Below are positions 15,831 to 23,937 of a DNA stretch of 64,000 bases, in pieces. Origin of the DNA: Planctomycetota bacterium (lineage in GTDB: Bacteria; Planctomycetota; UBA1135; GCA-002686595); NCBI GenBank assembly GCA_021413885.1, contig JAIOPM010000057.1:124001-188000 (forward strand). Direction: 5' to 3'. The notes beneath the pieces were generated by a model. It was not told where the DNA came from. It saw only the letters and a program-made list of their open reading frames with translations, and did not search any database. Positions within the stretch are counted from its first letter, which is position 1; every line of letters begins with the position of its first letter. A program made the position numbers and the translations under genes.

Positions 15831-15920
15831 GTTTCTGAAGGTTTCGTAAGGGACCTCGCAAACGTTCGAGCAGGCCGAGACGACCGATCCGGACACACGG
15901 CGCTTACATCCGGCAGCGGC

Positions 15921-15944
15921 AAAAAATGACACCCATGCCATGGG
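15921..15944 (-). terminator. Candidate intrinsic terminator of the aminotransferase/sulfotransferase pair
   Basis: On the minus strand CCCAT-GGC-ATGGG forms a short stem, followed after TGTCA by six T residues. It lies about 88 nt downstream of the aminotransferase stop. The stem is only 5 bp, so the call is tentative. Confidence 0.35.
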
Positions 15945-16031
15945 AGCCCGCGCAATCCGGGGTGACTCTCGGTCCAGGTCGGGCGAAACGCCGGGTCGCG
16001 GCCGAGCGGACGCCGCGCGCTTCGGCCCCGG

Positions 16032-16931
16032 TCAGAAAGGAAGGCGCTCGCCCGCGGTCTTCGTCAGCGCGGCGAAGAGTTCGGCGAGTCGCGCCGTCAT
16101 CAACCCCGGTCGGCCGTCGCCGATCACACGTCGGTCGCACTCGATCACGGCGACGAGCTCCCCCATCGTTCCGGTCGTGAACACTTCGTCAGCCGCATAG
16201 ACCTCCGACAACGTGATGCGTCGTTCGAACGTCGGGAGCGCGGCGTCGCGCGCGAGCGCGAGCACCGTCGCGCGCGTGATGCCGGGCAAGCACGAGTCGG
16301 CGGTCGGCGTGTGCAGCTCGCCGCGTCGAACCAAGAACACGTTGGTCGCGTTGGTCTCGGAGACGAAGCCGTCGACGTCGAGCATCAACGCGTCGTCGAC
16401 ACCCGCGTGATCGGCGTCGAGCTTCGCGAGGATGTTGTTGATCAAGTTGTTGTGGTGGATCTTCGAGTCGATGCACTGCGGCGAGTTGCGCCGCCACGCC
16501 GACGTGACGAGACGGATGCCGCGCTTGTCGTAGACGGGCGCCTTCCACTCGGCGAGCACGATCAAGCAGCAGCCCGCTTGGTTATGACGCGGGCTCATGC
16601 CGCTCGTCACCTTCTCGCCGCGCGTCAACGTCAGACGGACGTGCGCGCCGTCGCGCATGCCGTTCGCCTTCAACGTGTCGAAGAGCGCGCGCTTCACGTC
16701 GTCGCGGCTCGGCACGCCGGCGAACGCCAACGCCTTCGCGGACGCGAACAGTCGCTCGAGGTGCAGGTCGAGCGCGAACACGCGACCGTCGTAGACCCGC
16801 AAACCCTCCCACACCGCGTCGCCGCCTTGCACCGAGCTGTCGAACACCGAAACCTTCGCTTCGGCGCGCGGGACGAGCTTGCCTCCGACGTGGACGACGA
16901 GCTCGGCGTTGCGCGGATCGGGTAGCGCCAT
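16032..16931 (-). CDS. PLP-dependent aminotransferase class IV (branched-chain/D-amino acid type)
   Basis: The protein has 299 residues. SKIHHNNLINNILAK carries the PLP-binding lysine (Lys157), and TNVFLVRRGELHTP and PGITRATVLALA are the fold-type IV cofactor-contact segments. FDSSVQGGDAVWEGLRVYDG at 30-49 is the N-terminal domain signature. Class IV members include branched-chain aminotransferase, D-alanine transaminase and aminodeoxychorismate lyase; the sequence does not clearly settle which. The ATG at 16931 follows the stop of the sulfotransferase-like gene by 2 nt, with GAAGAGG inside that gene's end as a ribosome site. The pairing suggests that the two enzymes work on one substrate. 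Confidence 0.85.
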   Translation of the reverse strand: MALPDPRNAELVVHVGGKLVPRAEAKVSVFDSSVQGGDAVWEGLRVYDGRVFALDLHLERLFASAKALAFAGVPSRDDVKRALFDTLKANGMRDGAHVRLTLTRGEKVTSGMSPRHNQAGCCLIVLAEWKAPVYDKRGIRLVTSAWRRNSPQCIDSKIHHNNLINNILAKLDADHAGVDDALMLDVDGFVSETNATNVFLVRRGELHTPTADSCLPGITRATVLALARDAALPTFERRITLSEVYAADEVFTTGTMGELVAVIECDRRVIGDGRPGLMTARLAELFAALTKTAGERLPF

Positions 16932-16933
16932 GC

Positions 16934-17695
16934 TCACACCTCTTCTTCCTTCGTCGCCCGGATCGCGAGCGCCGCGAGCCGCTCGTAGTACGGCTTGCAC
17001 TCCTTCAAGACCGGCGCCAAACGCCGCGGGAACGGCGCGGTCTTCCGGCGATGGGCTTGGAAGCCGGTCGACGTGTGCACGTTCGCGTACCAATACTTCG
17101 CCCAGCAACCGTCCTCGGCGCGCGCGCCCGGCCGCCACGTCAACATCCGCGCTTGGAAGCGCAGACCGAGGCGACGGCAGAGTTCGGTCAACACGACGCG
17201 CGGATCGTCGAGCAACGCGCGCGCCTCGAGCACCGGCGGATCCTGACCGAGCGCGATCAGTTGATCGAGCAACTCGCACTGCGTCCGATAACCGGTGTCG
17301 GCGAGCGTCGGCGTCGCGAGGTTTTGCGCGAGCGACGGCAACATCTCCGCCGGATCGCGCGTCAGCAGCACGTTCGCGGTGTGCGCGAGGAACCCGCGGT
17401 CGAGGTCGACCAAGTGGTGCGCCATCTGCTTGAAGAAGACCACCGGTCGATCGCACGGCCCCAGGATCACTTGCTCGACGACGCGCGAACCGCGCGTGTC
17501 CATCGCCGCCAACACTTCGGCGCGACCGGGATGCTCGACGCCCGAGACGCGCAAGTAGTGGCCGTACAGCGGCTCGTCGACGACGCGCGTGTCGGTGCGC
17601 TGCGCGAACGCGTACATCAACGCGGTCGACACGTTGCGCGGACCGGACCACAGGTTGATCCGCAGCGCGCTGTCGGGTTGAAATCGAGTGACCAT
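16934..17695 (-). CDS. Sulfotransferase-like P-loop protein paired with the class IV aminotransferase
   Basis: The protein has 253 residues. LWSGPRNVSTALMYAF (about 15-30) is a P-loop-like 5'-PAPS-binding motif of the sulfotransferase fold, and LLTRDPAEMLPSLAQN near 125 resembles the 3'-phosphate-binding RxP...S segment. VVDEPLYGHYL near 43-53 is characteristic of a subfamily often annotated with branched-chain aminotransferases. I recall plant proteins in which a domain of this type is fused to a class IV aminotransferase; that is from memory. It may sulfate or otherwise bind a phospho-adenosine ligand. Start: ATG at 17695, 42 nt after a TAGAGT box. The in-frame sequence further upstream lies antisense to the YbjQ gene. 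Confidence 0.72.
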   Translation of the reverse strand: MVTRFQPDSALRINLWSGPRNVSTALMYAFAQRTDTRVVDEPLYGHYLRVSGVEHPGRAEVLAAMDTRGSRVVEQVILGPCDRPVVFFKQMAHHLVDLDRGFLAHTANVLLTRDPAEMLPSLAQNLATPTLADTGYRTQCELLDQLIALGQDPPVLEARALLDDPRVVLTELCRRLGLRFQARMLTWRPGARAEDGCWAKYWYANVHTSTGFQAHRRKTAPFPRRLAPVLKECKPYYERLAALAIRATKEEEV

Positions 17696-17736
17696 CGTGG
17701 AATCGCAGGCTCGTCCGTCCGCGAGACGAGCGCCAG

Positions 17737-17742
17737 ACTCTA
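17737..17742 (-). promoter_or_regulatory. Candidate -10 element TAGAGT of the sulfotransferase/aminotransferase pair
   Basis: TAGAGT on the minus strand lies 41 nt before the ATG at 17695. TTTCGG sits 17 nt upstream as a weak -35. Confidence 0.4.
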
Positions 17743-17788
17743 ACGCCCGCACATCCGGCCCGAAACGCACACAAGCAAGCGAGAACCC

Positions 17789-18106
17789 GTGCTCATCACC
17801 ACCACATCCCACGTCGAAGGCCGCCCGATTCAGGACATCAAGGGTCTGGTCGTCGGCCACGCCGTGGTCGCTGTCGACATCTTCGAGGGCAAGGACGTCG
17901 AGATCGCCAAAGGCGTGAAGCGCGTCGGCGCGTACGAACGGACCTTCACGTTCGCGCGCAACGCGGCGATGGCCGAGCTGCTCGCCGACGCCAAGTCCAA
18001 GGGCGCGAACGCGATCGTCGACCTGCACCTGCAATTCGGCGAGGTCGATCCCACCTCCGACGCATCGATCTTCGCGTCGTTCACCGGCACCGCGGTCGTG
18101 GTCTGA
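17789..18106 (+). CDS. YbjQ family (UPF0145, DUF74) protein
   Basis: The 105-residue protein starts with GTG. LITTTSHVEGRPIQDIKGLVVGHA at the N-terminus and ANAIVDLHLQFG near the C-terminus are the hallmarks of the YbjQ/UPF0145 family, small pentameric proteins whose biochemical role is unknown and which are sometimes labelled heavy-metal binding. Length matches the family (about 105 residues). It is divergent from the sulfotransferase-like gene and 66 bp upstream of a DoxX gene on the same strand. Confidence 0.87.
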   Translation: MLITTTSHVEGRPIQDIKGLVVGHAVVAVDIFEGKDVEIAKGVKRVGAYERTFTFARNAAMAELLADAKSKGANAIVDLHLQFGEVDPTSDASIFASFTGTAVVV

Positions 18107-18172
18107 CGCCCTGCTGGATTCGTCGGCCGCCGCGCGGTAGTAATCCGGCGCCGACGCACGCCGTCGGATCCC

Positions 18173-18649
18173 ATGGCCAAAGCCGCCGCGTCTTCCGCGT
18201 CTCCGGGCGAAGCTCCGAACTGGAGCCTCGCCATCCTGCGCCTCTACATCGGTTGGATCCTGCTGTCCGCCGGTTGGGCCAAGTTGATGGCGGGCACCGG
18301 CGCGGAGTTAGTCACCGCGCAGTCGGGCCGCATCGCGTCGTCGCCGAATTGGTATCGATGGTTCGGCCAGGACGTGGTGCTCGCGCACCCGGGGCTCTTC
18401 GCCTTCCTCATCCAATGGGGCGAGATCGTCGGCGGCGTGCTGCTCTTCCTCGGCGTCCTCGTGCGCCCGGTCGGCGTCGCGGTCGCGTTCATGATGCTGA
18501 ACTTCTACTTCTGCGGACCGCTCGGCCAGCAGGGCTACGTGCTGCTGATGGCGGTGTGCGCGAGCGTGCTCGCGCTGTCGCGCGCCGGCAATCGCCTGGG
18601 CGTCGACGGCTGGATCGGCGGGAGCCTGCCGCGCTGGCTCACTTGGTGA
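18173..18649 (+). CDS. DoxX family membrane protein (second paralogue)
   Basis: The protein has 158 residues and four membrane helices. ILRLYIGWILLSAGWAKLM (about 22-40) and QWGEIVGGVLLFLGVLVRPV (about 83-102) match the DoxX fold, including the conserved GWAKL and the acidic residue in helix 2. It differs from the copy at 2821-3327 in an insertion with GQDVVLAHP before helix 2. The function of such stand-alone DoxX proteins is unclear; a redox or quinone-linked role is assumed from the family. The gene converges on the ferredoxin gene with a hairpin between the stops. Confidence 0.8.
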   Translation: MAKAAASSASPGEAPNWSLAILRLYIGWILLSAGWAKLMAGTGAELVTAQSGRIASSPNWYRWFGQDVVLAHPGLFAFLIQWGEIVGGVLLFLGVLVRPVGVAVAFMMLNFYFCGPLGQQGYVLLMAVCASVLALSRAGNRLGVDGWIGGSLPRWLTW

Positions 18650-18650
18650 G

Positions 18651-18675
18651 CGCGAGCCGTTCACTCCGGCTCGTG
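18651..18675. terminator. Candidate bidirectional terminator between DoxX and ferredoxin genes
   Basis: CGAGCCG-TTCACTC-CGGCTCG forms a perfect 7-bp GC-rich stem with a 7-nt loop, extendable by a G-T and a C-G pair. It fills the 31-bp gap between two convergent stops. No T-tract is present. Confidence 0.42.
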
Positions 18676-18680
18676 TTCGC

Positions 18681-18965
18681 CTAGCGTTCGATCGGCCGCA
18701 CGGCGATGTCGCCGTTGATGACGAGCTGACACCCGAGCCGCGCACCTTTGACGTCGGTGCACATCTCGACGGTCTCCTTCTCGTCGTCGGTCGCGGGGTT
18801 GACGTTCTCCGCGCCGCTCTCGAGCGTCAGGCAGCACGTCCCGCAGCTCCCGACCGTGCAACCGAAATCGTGGGGCGCGTTGTTCTTCCGACAGAAGTCG
18901 AGGAACTTCGTACCGGCCGGCACTTCGTGGGTCTGACCGGTGACGAGGAAGGTGAGCTTGGGCAT
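18681..18965 (-). CDS. 2Fe-2S ferredoxin (plant/adrenodoxin-like fold)
   Basis: The protein has 94 residues. Cys36, Cys41, Cys44 and Cys79 have the C-x4-C-x2-C...C spacing of the beta-grasp 2Fe-2S ferredoxins (GCTVGSCGTCCLTLESG, then LGCQL). An extra cysteine, Cys45, directly follows the third ligand. It carries single electrons in the cytoplasm; the partner is not evident from the neighbours, though a Rieske oxygenase is encoded at 55.8 kb. A -35/-10 pair precedes the gene with a leader of about 54 nt. Confidence 0.88.
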   Translation of the reverse strand: MPKLTFLVTGQTHEVPAGTKFLDFCRKNNAPHDFGCTVGSCGTCCLTLESGAENVNPATDDEKETVEMCTDVKGARLGCQLVINGDIAVRPIER

Positions 18966-19025
18966 CGCGTCGACGGAATCGGCTGGGGTTCGGAACGCGC
19001 CTCTCGGACGCGAAATCGGGCACGC

Positions 19026-19053
19026 ACTTTACGCGAGCGTTCGCACCGCGCAA
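19026..19053 (-). promoter_or_regulatory. Candidate promoter of the ferredoxin gene (TTGCGC, 16 nt, TAAAGT)
   Basis: On the minus strand TTGCGC (19053-19048) and TAAAGT (19031-19026) are separated by 16 nt and lie 60 nt upstream of the ATG. This is the best matched pair of -35 and -10 boxes in the window. Confidence 0.5.
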
Positions 19054-19078
19054 GAGCGCCGAGCCCGCGCCACCGCGC

Positions 19079-19084
19079 TAGGAT
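19079..19084 (+). promoter_or_regulatory. Candidate near-leaderless -10 element TAGGAT
   Basis: TAGGAT ends 10 nt before the ATG of the histidine phosphatase gene at 19095, which has no ribosome site. Confidence 0.4.
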
Positions 19085-19094
19085 CCGCGCGCCG

Positions 19095-19754
19095 ATGACC
19101 CCGCCTTCACCTGCCCGCCCGCATCCGGGGTTCGGAACCGGCGCCGAACTCTGGTTCTTCCGCCACGGCGAGGTGCACCCCGACTGGCACGGTCGAGCGT
19201 ACGGCGGGATGGACGTACCGCTCTCCGACCGCGGCGTCGCCGACACGGAAGAGCGCGTGCACGCGTTCGGCGCGCTCCCCTTCCGCAACGTGGTGTCGTC
19301 CAACTTGGTGCGCGCGCGCGCCCTCGGCGAAGGGCTCGCGAGGAAGACCGGCGCCGAGCTCGAGATCACCCCCGCGCTCGCGGAGATCCAGCGCGGCGAA
19401 TGGGCCGGCCAATCGATCGCGAAGCTCCACGCAACGCGGCCCGCCGAAGTCGCCGCGTACTTCGCGGACCCGTGGAACTTCGTCGTGCCGAAGGCCGAGA
19501 GCGATCGCGACGTGTTCGCGCGCGCGTGGCCGGCCGTCGAACGCACGGTCCTCGCTCCGCGCGGCGGACTCGTCGCGGTCACCGCGCACTACAACGTGAT
19601 CCGCGTGCTCGTCGCGTACTTGCTCGGCGTCGCGCCGTGCGATTCGTTCTGCTTGCGCGTCGACCTCGCGAGCGCCGTAGCCCTGCGCGACGACGTCGGC
19701 GGTTGGAAATTGCTGCGTTCCAACGTGCGCACGCCCGAGGGGAGCCGCGCGTGA
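19095..19754 (+). CDS. Histidine phosphatase family protein (phosphoglycerate mutase-like)
   Basis: The protein has 219 residues. FFRHGEVHPD contains the catalytic His24 in the RHGE motif, GMDVPLSDRGVADTE is the following conserved segment, ALAEIQRGEWAGQSI carries the proton-donor region, and VTAHYNVIRVL holds the second His. The motif order is that of CobC/GpmB-like acid phosphatases. The substrate is unknown; the immediate neighbour is a glycosyltransferase whose ATG overlaps this stop by one base (TGATG), which suggests a role in sugar-phosphate metabolism of the glycan cluster. The ATG at 19095 is chosen because the upstream in-frame sequence is antisense to the ferredoxin gene. Confidence 0.83.
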   Translation: MTPPSPARPHPGFGTGAELWFFRHGEVHPDWHGRAYGGMDVPLSDRGVADTEERVHAFGALPFRNVVSSNLVRARALGEGLARKTGAELEITPALAEIQRGEWAGQSIAKLHATRPAEVAAYFADPWNFVVPKAESDRDVFARAWPAVERTVLAPRGGLVAVTAHYNVIRVLVAYLLGVAPCDSFCLRVDLASAVALRDDVGGWKLLRSNVRTPEGSRA

Positions 19755-20935
19755 TGCGCGTGCTCTTCGTCTCGCCGGTCGTCCCGTGGCCGCCGGAATC
19801 CGGCGGTCGCATGCGCACCTACAACTTGCTCAAGGCGTTGTCGGGTCGAGCAGAGATCCATCTGCGCGCGGTGCTCGAGCCGGGGCAAGAAGACCGCGCG
19901 CTCGATCCGTTGCGCGCGTGCTGCGCGAGCGCGATGGGCTTCGAACGTTCGCGGCCGAGCACGCTCGAGCGCTGGAAACGCGCGCGCATCGAACGTTGGT
20001 TCCATTCGCCGACGCTGCAGGCGAAGTTGGTCGACGATCTCGCGCACGGACACTTCGACCTCGTCCATCTCGACGAGCTGCTGCTCGTCCGCACGCTGCC
20101 CGACGCGCCGAACGTTCCGGTGATCGTGCACCACCACAAGCTCGACACGGTTCTGCACGAGCTGCTCCCCGCGCGCGCGCCGCTCGCGAAACAGTTCGAC
20201 GTGTGGAAGCTCCATCGCCTCGAGGCCGAGTCCGCGCGTCGCTTCCGTCATCACGTCGTGTGCAGCCTCGACGACGCGCGCATCCTCGGCGAGCGTCATC
20301 CCGAGCTCGTCCTCGGCGCGGTCGAGTCGGGCTTCGATCCCGAGTACTTCGCGCCCAGCGTTCCGCCGCCGCCGCGCAGCGCGAACCGTCTGCTCTTCGT
20401 CGGCAGCATGAACTACACGCCGAACGTCGACGCCGTGCTGCAGTTCGTCGACAACGCCCTGCCCGGCATCGTGCGCGAGCGCCCCGACGTCGTGCTCGAC
20501 GTCGTCGGCGCCGAGCCGCCGCGCGAAGTGCTCGCGCTCGAATCGCCGCACGTGCACGTCGAAGGCTTGGTCGCGGACGTGCGGCCGTATCTCGAACGCG
20601 CGGCGGCGCTGGTGATCCCGCTGCGCATCGGCGGCGGCACGCGGCTCAAGCTCGTCGAGGCGGTCGCGATGAATTGCCCGGTGATCAGCACCTCGATCGG
20701 CGCGCAAGGGCTCGCCTTCCGCGACGACGAGCATGTGGTGCTCGCGGCGGACGGCGCCAACTTCACGCGCGCGACCCTCGCGCTCCTCGCCGATCCCGCG
20801 CGCGCCGCCGAACGCGCCGCGCGAGCGCGCAAGCTCGCACTCGCGACGTACCCGTGGAGCCGTCTCGCCGAACGTCTGCTCGAATGTTGGCGCCGCGCGG
20901 CCGAGCCCGCGAGACGCACCGGCACGCGCGGCTAG
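19754..20935 (+). CDS. GT4-family glycosyltransferase
   Basis: The 393-residue protein has a GT-B fold. The N-terminus MRVLFVSPVVPWPPESGGRM contains the donor-side glycine loop. The C-terminal half has RLLFVGSMNYTPNVDAV and VIPLRIGGGTRLKLVEAVA, the nucleotide-sugar binding region with the E-x7-E pattern of GT4. It should transfer an activated sugar to a growing polysaccharide or lipid carrier at the cytoplasmic face; donor and acceptor cannot be told. It is translationally coupled to the histidine phosphatase and 28 bp upstream of a giant YfhO-like membrane protein. Confidence 0.85.
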   Translation: MRVLFVSPVVPWPPESGGRMRTYNLLKALSGRAEIHLRAVLEPGQEDRALDPLRACCASAMGFERSRPSTLERWKRARIERWFHSPTLQAKLVDDLAHGHFDLVHLDELLLVRTLPDAPNVPVIVHHHKLDTVLHELLPARAPLAKQFDVWKLHRLEAESARRFRHHVVCSLDDARILGERHPELVLGAVESGFDPEYFAPSVPPPPRSANRLLFVGSMNYTPNVDAVLQFVDNALPGIVRERPDVVLDVVGAEPPREVLALESPHVHVEGLVADVRPYLERAAALVIPLRIGGGTRLKLVEAVAMNCPVISTSIGAQGLAFRDDEHVVLAADGANFTRATLALLADPARAAERAARARKLALATYPWSRLAERLLECWRRAAEPARRTGTRG

Positions 20936-20963
20936 ACGCCGCGACGACGAGAGCGATCCAAGC

Positions 20964-23930
20964 ATGTCGGCGCCGAATTCGCTCGCAGCTCGAACACCCG
21001 CCGACACGGCGCGCGGACGGCTCGGCTTCGTCGTCGCGTTCGCGCTCTGCCTCACGGTCTTCTTCGGCGACGCGCTCGTCGGCCTCGGCGAGAAAAGCTA
21101 CACGTCCGCCGACTTCACGCAGTCGCATGTCTTGACCAGCCTCGGCGAACGTCATCGCCCCGGTAATCCGACGATCAGCGATCCGGTCGTCGAGATGCAA
21201 ACGTGGCTGCGCTTCGCACGCGACGAAGTGCACGGCGGCGAACTGCCGCTCTGGAATCCGTACAACGGTTGCGGCCAGCCCCTGCTCGCGAACGCGCAGT
21301 CCGCGGTGCTCTCGCCGTTCAGCCTGCCGTTCTACGTGTCGCGCTTCGACGTCGCGTTGCTCGTCTCGGCGTTGCTCAAGGTAGCCGTCGCGGGCGCGGC
21401 GATGGCGCTCTTCCTGCGACGCCTCGGACTCGGCCAACTCGCGACGACGTTCGGCGCGCTCGCGTTCGCGTTCTCCGGCGAGATGATCGTGTTGCTCGCG
21501 TACCCGCATTCCGCGGTGATCGCGACGCTGCCGCTCGGGCTCTTCTTCCTCGAAGGCGCGCTCGCCGCGGTCGAGCATCGTCGCGGCCGCGCGCGCGTGA
21601 CGCTCGAGCTCGGCGGCTTCGCGCTCGCGCTCGCGGCCGGTCTGCTCGCCGGACATCCCGAGCCCTTCAACTGCGGACTAGTGCTCGACGCGGCGTGGTT
21701 CGTCGCGCGTTCGTGGCAGATCGCGCGCGCGAGCGGTGCGCGCGGCGACGCCGTCCGTCGTTGCGCGAAGCTCGCGCTCGGCGTGGGCGGCGCGACACTC
21801 GCCGCGGTCGCGCTCGCGGCGCCGCAAGTGCTGCCGTTCCTCGAGTACTACGCGCGCTGCGGTCTGGCCGGCAGCCGCGGCTACACGCCGCTGCCGAGCC
21901 TCGAACGCACGTGGCCGTATCTCCTCTTCCCGACCGCGGTCGGCATGCCGATCCCCGATCGAGCGCTCGGCCTCGCCGCGCCCGCGCCGAGCTTCGAGCT
22001 CGTCAACGGCGCGTACGTCGGCGGCGCCGTGTTGCTCGGCGCGCTGGTCGCGCTCGCGTTCGGCTCCGCTCGGCGCAAAGCGTTCGCGTTCGTCGTACTC
22101 GCGTGCGCTTGGCTGCTGCTCGGCATCGACGCGCTCGGGCTCGGCCGCGTGTACGACACGGCGACGCTCGTCGGACACTTCCTGCCGCTGACGCGCGCGC
22201 ATCCGGTGTGGACGATCTCGCTCTGCGCGCTCGCGGCGTGCGGAGTCGACGAGCTCGTCAAGCTCGCGAGCCCTCGGCGCACGCTCGCGCTCGGCGTCGC
22301 GGCGTTCGCGCTGGTAGCGGTCGGCGCCGCGTGGGTCCGGGCGAACACGCTGTTCGTCGAACAAGCAGTCGGCCAGGGCGACGCTCTCGTGGGCACGGTG
22401 CACACGAGCGTTCAGCGCGATGCGCGGCTCGTCGTCGCGGCGTGCGCGGCGTGCGCGTGCGCCGTCGCGTGGGCGGCATGGACCGCGAGCCGGCGCGCGC
22501 GACTCGTCTGCGGCGCGGTGCTCGTCGCGGCGAGCTTCGTCACCACCGGTGGGTTGCTGCGCGACTACAACCCGACCGTCGAGAATCGCTTCGTGTTCCC
22601 GGAGACGCCCGCGATCGCGACCTTGCGCGCGAGCGTCGGCGATGCGCGCGTGCTCGTCCTCGGCGAGAACGGACTGCCCCCGGAGACCAACACCGCGTAC
22701 CGACTCGCGGTGCCGGCCGGTTTCGACGGGTTGCACGTGCGCGTACAGGACGAGCTCTACCTCGCGCTCTTCGACGCGAAGGGCGCGTGGCGCGATCCGC
22801 GTCGCGCCTCGACACGCGCGCTCGAACTTTTCGGCGTCGAGTCCATCGTCACCGCGGGCGACTGGGTGCCGATCGGCACCGCGCTCGGTGAACGCCAGCT
22901 GCAACGCCGCGTCGACTACGCGCCGATCGCGCTCCCGCACGACGGCGCGCTCGAGCAGCGCTTCGTCTGCGACCGCACGCGTCTCTCACGCGTCGCCGTC
23001 GTCGTCTCGACGGTCGCCGGCTCGGTCGCGAACGGTGCGGACGCGACGCTGCGTCTGCGCGAGCTCGACTCAGGGCTAGTCGTCGCCGAGCGCACGCTCG
23101 CCGCCGCGGAGTTGCGCGCCGACACTTTCTACCCGAGCGACTTCCGCCTCCACGCGATCCCGTTTCTCTCGAAGGGCGTGCACACGCTGCGCTTCGCGAC
23201 GCTCGAGTTCGCGCCGCACGAGGATTCGCTCGGGAAGAGCTACGTGTTGTCGCTCGCGACGAACACGGAAAACGCGAACGGCGCGCCGTTCGCGTGGAGG
23301 ACGAAACAGCTCTCGGTCGCGAGCGCCGAACTCGCGCTCGTCGGCGCGCGCGCGGAAGGCACGCTGCTCTTCGACTACGCCGCCGACCCGGAGTTCGCGC
23401 CCGAAGGCAAGGTCGCCCGCCTCTCGCTGTGGAAGTTCACGCGCGGCCTCGGGCCGTACTTCTCCGTCGCCGAAGCGCTCGAGTCGCCGTCGGAGGCAGC
23501 GACGTTCGCCGCGTTGAAGCGCGACGAGCTCGATCCGTACCGCGCGGTGATCCTCGAGCGCGAGACGCCGGCGGCGAGCGACGCGACGACGCTCGAGTTC
23601 CCGGCGCGACTCGCGAACGCCGAGCCCGCCGTGCGCGCGAACATCGTCGAACGGACAGCGACGCGCGTGAAGCTCGCTGTCGAACGCGCGACGCCGGGTT
23701 GGCTAGTCGCCGCGCAGACCTGGTATCCGGGCTGGGTCGCGACGGTGAACGGCGAGGAGCGCCCGCTGCGCCGCGCGAACTTCGCGTTCCAGGCGGTCGC
23801 GGTTCCGGCGGGGAATTCGATCGTCGAGCTCGAGTTCCGCCCGCGCTCGTTCCGCGTCGGCCTCGCCGTCGCGCTCGCGACGTGCGTGCTCGGAGCGTTC
23901 GTCGTCGCTCGCGCCTTGCGCGCGGCGTGA
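20964..23930 (+). CDS. Large YfhO-like membrane protein
   Basis: The protein has 988 residues with about 12-13 membrane helices between residues 20 and 560, then a large soluble C-terminal region (about 600-960) and a last helix (about 965-985). WNPYNGCGQPLLANAQSAVL in the first periplasmic loop and LPLTRAHPVWTIS are typical of YfhO-like proteins. The closing AAQTWYPGWVATVNGEERPL segment (about 916-935) is their conserved C-terminal element. YfhO is linked to glycosylation of lipoteichoic acid in Firmicutes and the fold is GT-C-like; here a role in transferring lipid-linked sugars across the membrane is inferred. It lies directly downstream of the GT4 gene. Confidence 0.75.
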   Translation: MSAPNSLAARTPADTARGRLGFVVAFALCLTVFFGDALVGLGEKSYTSADFTQSHVLTSLGERHRPGNPTISDPVVEMQTWLRFARDEVHGGELPLWNPYNGCGQPLLANAQSAVLSPFSLPFYVSRFDVALLVSALLKVAVAGAAMALFLRRLGLGQLATTFGALAFAFSGEMIVLLAYPHSAVIATLPLGLFFLEGALAAVEHRRGRARVTLELGGFALALAAGLLAGHPEPFNCGLVLDAAWFVARSWQIARASGARGDAVRRCAKLALGVGGATLAAVALAAPQVLPFLEYYARCGLAGSRGYTPLPSLERTWPYLLFPTAVGMPIPDRALGLAAPAPSFELVNGAYVGGAVLLGALVALAFGSARRKAFAFVVLACAWLLLGIDALGLGRVYDTATLVGHFLPLTRAHPVWTISLCALAACGVDELVKLASPRRTLALGVAAFALVAVGAAWVRANTLFVEQAVGQGDALVGTVHTSVQRDARLVVAACAACACAVAWAAWTASRRARLVCGAVLVAASFVTTGGLLRDYNPTVENRFVFPETPAIATLRASVGDARVLVLGENGLPPETNTAYRLAVPAGFDGLHVRVQDELYLALFDAKGAWRDPRRASTRALELFGVESIVTAGDWVPIGTALGERQLQRRVDYAPIALPHDGALEQRFVCDRTRLSRVAVVVSTVAGSVANGADATLRLRELDSGLVVAERTLAAAELRADTFYPSDFRLHAIPFLSKGVHTLRFATLEFAPHEDSLGKSYVLSLATNTENANGAPFAWRTKQLSVASAELALVGARAEGTLLFDYAADPEFAPEGKVARLSLWKFTRGLGPYFSVAEALESPSEAATFAALKRDELDPYRAVILERETPAASDATTLEFPARLANAEPAVRANIVERTATRVKLAVERATPGWLVAAQTWYPGWVATVNGEERPLRRANFAFQAVAVPAGNSIVELEFRPRSFRVGLAVALATCVLGAFVVARALRAA

Positions 23931-23937
23931 CGCTCGC

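Larger units (their letters stand above)
15715..16031. other. 317-bp region upstream of the giant secreted-protein gene
   Basis: The region holds the leader and presumed promoter of the gene at 10357-15714, a perfect hairpin at 15811-15830 and a terminator-like hairpin at 15921-15944 for the aminotransferase gene. I see no further coding sequence. Confidence 0.6.

Noticed and set aside
9241-15849. A 2,202-codon open frame on the plus strand, antisense to the giant secreted protein and its neighbours
   Set aside because: It arises from GC-rich codons and the tandem repeat read on the other strand. It is Arg/Val/Ala-biased, has no signal, domain or start context, and covers several unrelated genes.
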